Assembly: GCA_017483765.1 (NCBI GenBank)
Contig: JAFUVE010000087.1
Span: 1 to 64,000 of the forward strand
Origin: Bacteroidaceae bacterium
GTDB lineage: Bacteria > Bacteroidota > Bacteroidia > Bacteroidales > Bacteroidaceae
Direction of reading: 5' to 3'
DNA length: 64,000 bases
Below, in pieces: positions 63,657 to 64,000 of this stretch. Both the position numbers and the translations under genes were made by a program. The stretch's first letter is position 1; each line of letters opens with the position of its first letter. The notes under the pieces were generated by a model that was given only the letters and a program-made list of their open reading frames with translations, had not been told where the DNA came from and did not search any database.

Positions 63657-63688
63657 CAAAGTTATGTTTTTTATTTTATATTCACAAA
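63657..63688 (-). promoter_or_regulatory. Consensus promoter of the candidate ncRNA
   Basis: On the minus strand TTTG (63685-63688), exactly 20 bases, then TAACTTTG (63657-63664). This is the best match to the Bacteroidetes consensus in the window. Confidence 0.85.
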
Positions 63689-63886
63689 TTTTAACGGAAA
63701 AAAATCAGAAATTTTCTGTTTTTCTTGTCCTTTCCTATGTGTTTATGACGAAAAATGCCAAAAGTAAATGATTTTTTTGAGATTTTTTGATTGATTGCCA
63801 AGAATTGGAGAATTGTTATTTTTATTGTCAAGAATTGGAGAATTAGAGAATTATTTTTCACACGAATGTGATTAAGTGAAAAGTGA
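63665..63886. other. AT-rich spacer with CAAGAATTGGAGAATT repeats
   Basis: No gene. CAAGAATTGGAGAATT occurs near 63799 and again near 63830, the second time followed by AGAGAATT. The same unit is seen near 46220-46296 and 49062. Confidence 0.6.
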
Positions 63887-63960
63887 AATCTTGGAGCAGC
63901 GAGGGCAAAGTCAAACTTGTTTGAACTCTGCCGAGTCGTGACAAGATTCTACGACGTGAA
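63887..63960. repeat. Dispersed hairpin element (copy near window end)
   Basis: AATCTTG...CAAGATT ends enclose an inner stem with apex CAAACTTGTTTG. It is about 85 percent like the 3920-3987 segment of the 237-bp unit. The arms differ from that copy in ways that keep the pairing. The last 40 bases of the window hold nothing recognisable. Confidence 0.75.
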
Positions 63961-64000
63961 TAGTGTAGTTACCTCGGGGATGGATTTGTTGGTGGGCAGG

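Overview
The window looks like a chromosome segment of a Bacteroidales bacterium, most likely Prevotella or a close relative. The evidence is the set of Bacteroidetes -7/-33 promoters (TAnnTTTG with an upstream TTTG or TTG), the fused lpxC-fabZ gene, a DUF5683 gene after parAB, the OmpA and BNR_4/dockerin protein types, and low-complexity leaders before many start codons. There is one tRNA (Pro, TGG). I found no rRNA, no CRISPR array and no intact transposase.

Layout. 1-15.6 kb is mostly housekeeping on the + strand: mutL, an OmpA-family porin, tRNA-Pro, a SUI1/YciH factor, parA-parB, a DUF5683 protein, an MltD-type transglycosylase, a bifunctional Rel, a GH43 enzyme, an HtrA/DegP protease and a Wza-like export lipoprotein. 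15.7-19.0 kb is a ketodeoxygluconate module: a LacI-type regulator facing kdgK and eda. 19.1-26 kb holds the ACT/PFL pair, lpxD, lpxC-fabZ, lpxA, a pRiA4b ORF-3-like gene and miaA, followed by a decayed toxin-antitoxin remnant. 26.4-37.2 kb holds secreted and surface proteins (a 1351-residue Ig-rich protein, an Ala-rich lipoprotein, a BNR_4/LamG/dockerin protein) and a SprT-like gene.

37.2-42.5 kb is a minus-strand group of a periplasmic caspase-fold peptidase (C14), a TPR-CHAT protease, an ECF-like sigma factor and a membrane anti-sigma-like protein. It could be a protease-linked envelope signalling module. 42.9-49.1 kb holds a dockerin-tailed secreted protein, small lipoproteins and a PIN toxin-antitoxin pair bracketed by two nearly identical 170-bp MITE-like elements.

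50.7-58.6 kb is the most striking region: an AT-rich, tightly packed minus-strand operon encoding SIR2-TIR, a membrane nSTAND/LRR NTPase (split by one in-frame TAG), a membrane TrkA_N-RyR protein and a second RyR protein. I read it as a candidate NAD-centred immune system. 58.7-63.0 kb holds a Big2/dockerin protein and three secreted proteins of unknown function. 63.1-63.7 kb appears to encode a structured noncoding RNA of about 525 nt with a consensus promoter and an intrinsic terminator.

Several families of intergenic repeats recur: a 237-bp tandem unit, a hairpin element with compensatory substitutions between copies, REP-like GC palindromes, and leader repeats that differ at each locus. 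All assignments come from reading the sequence; no database search was run.
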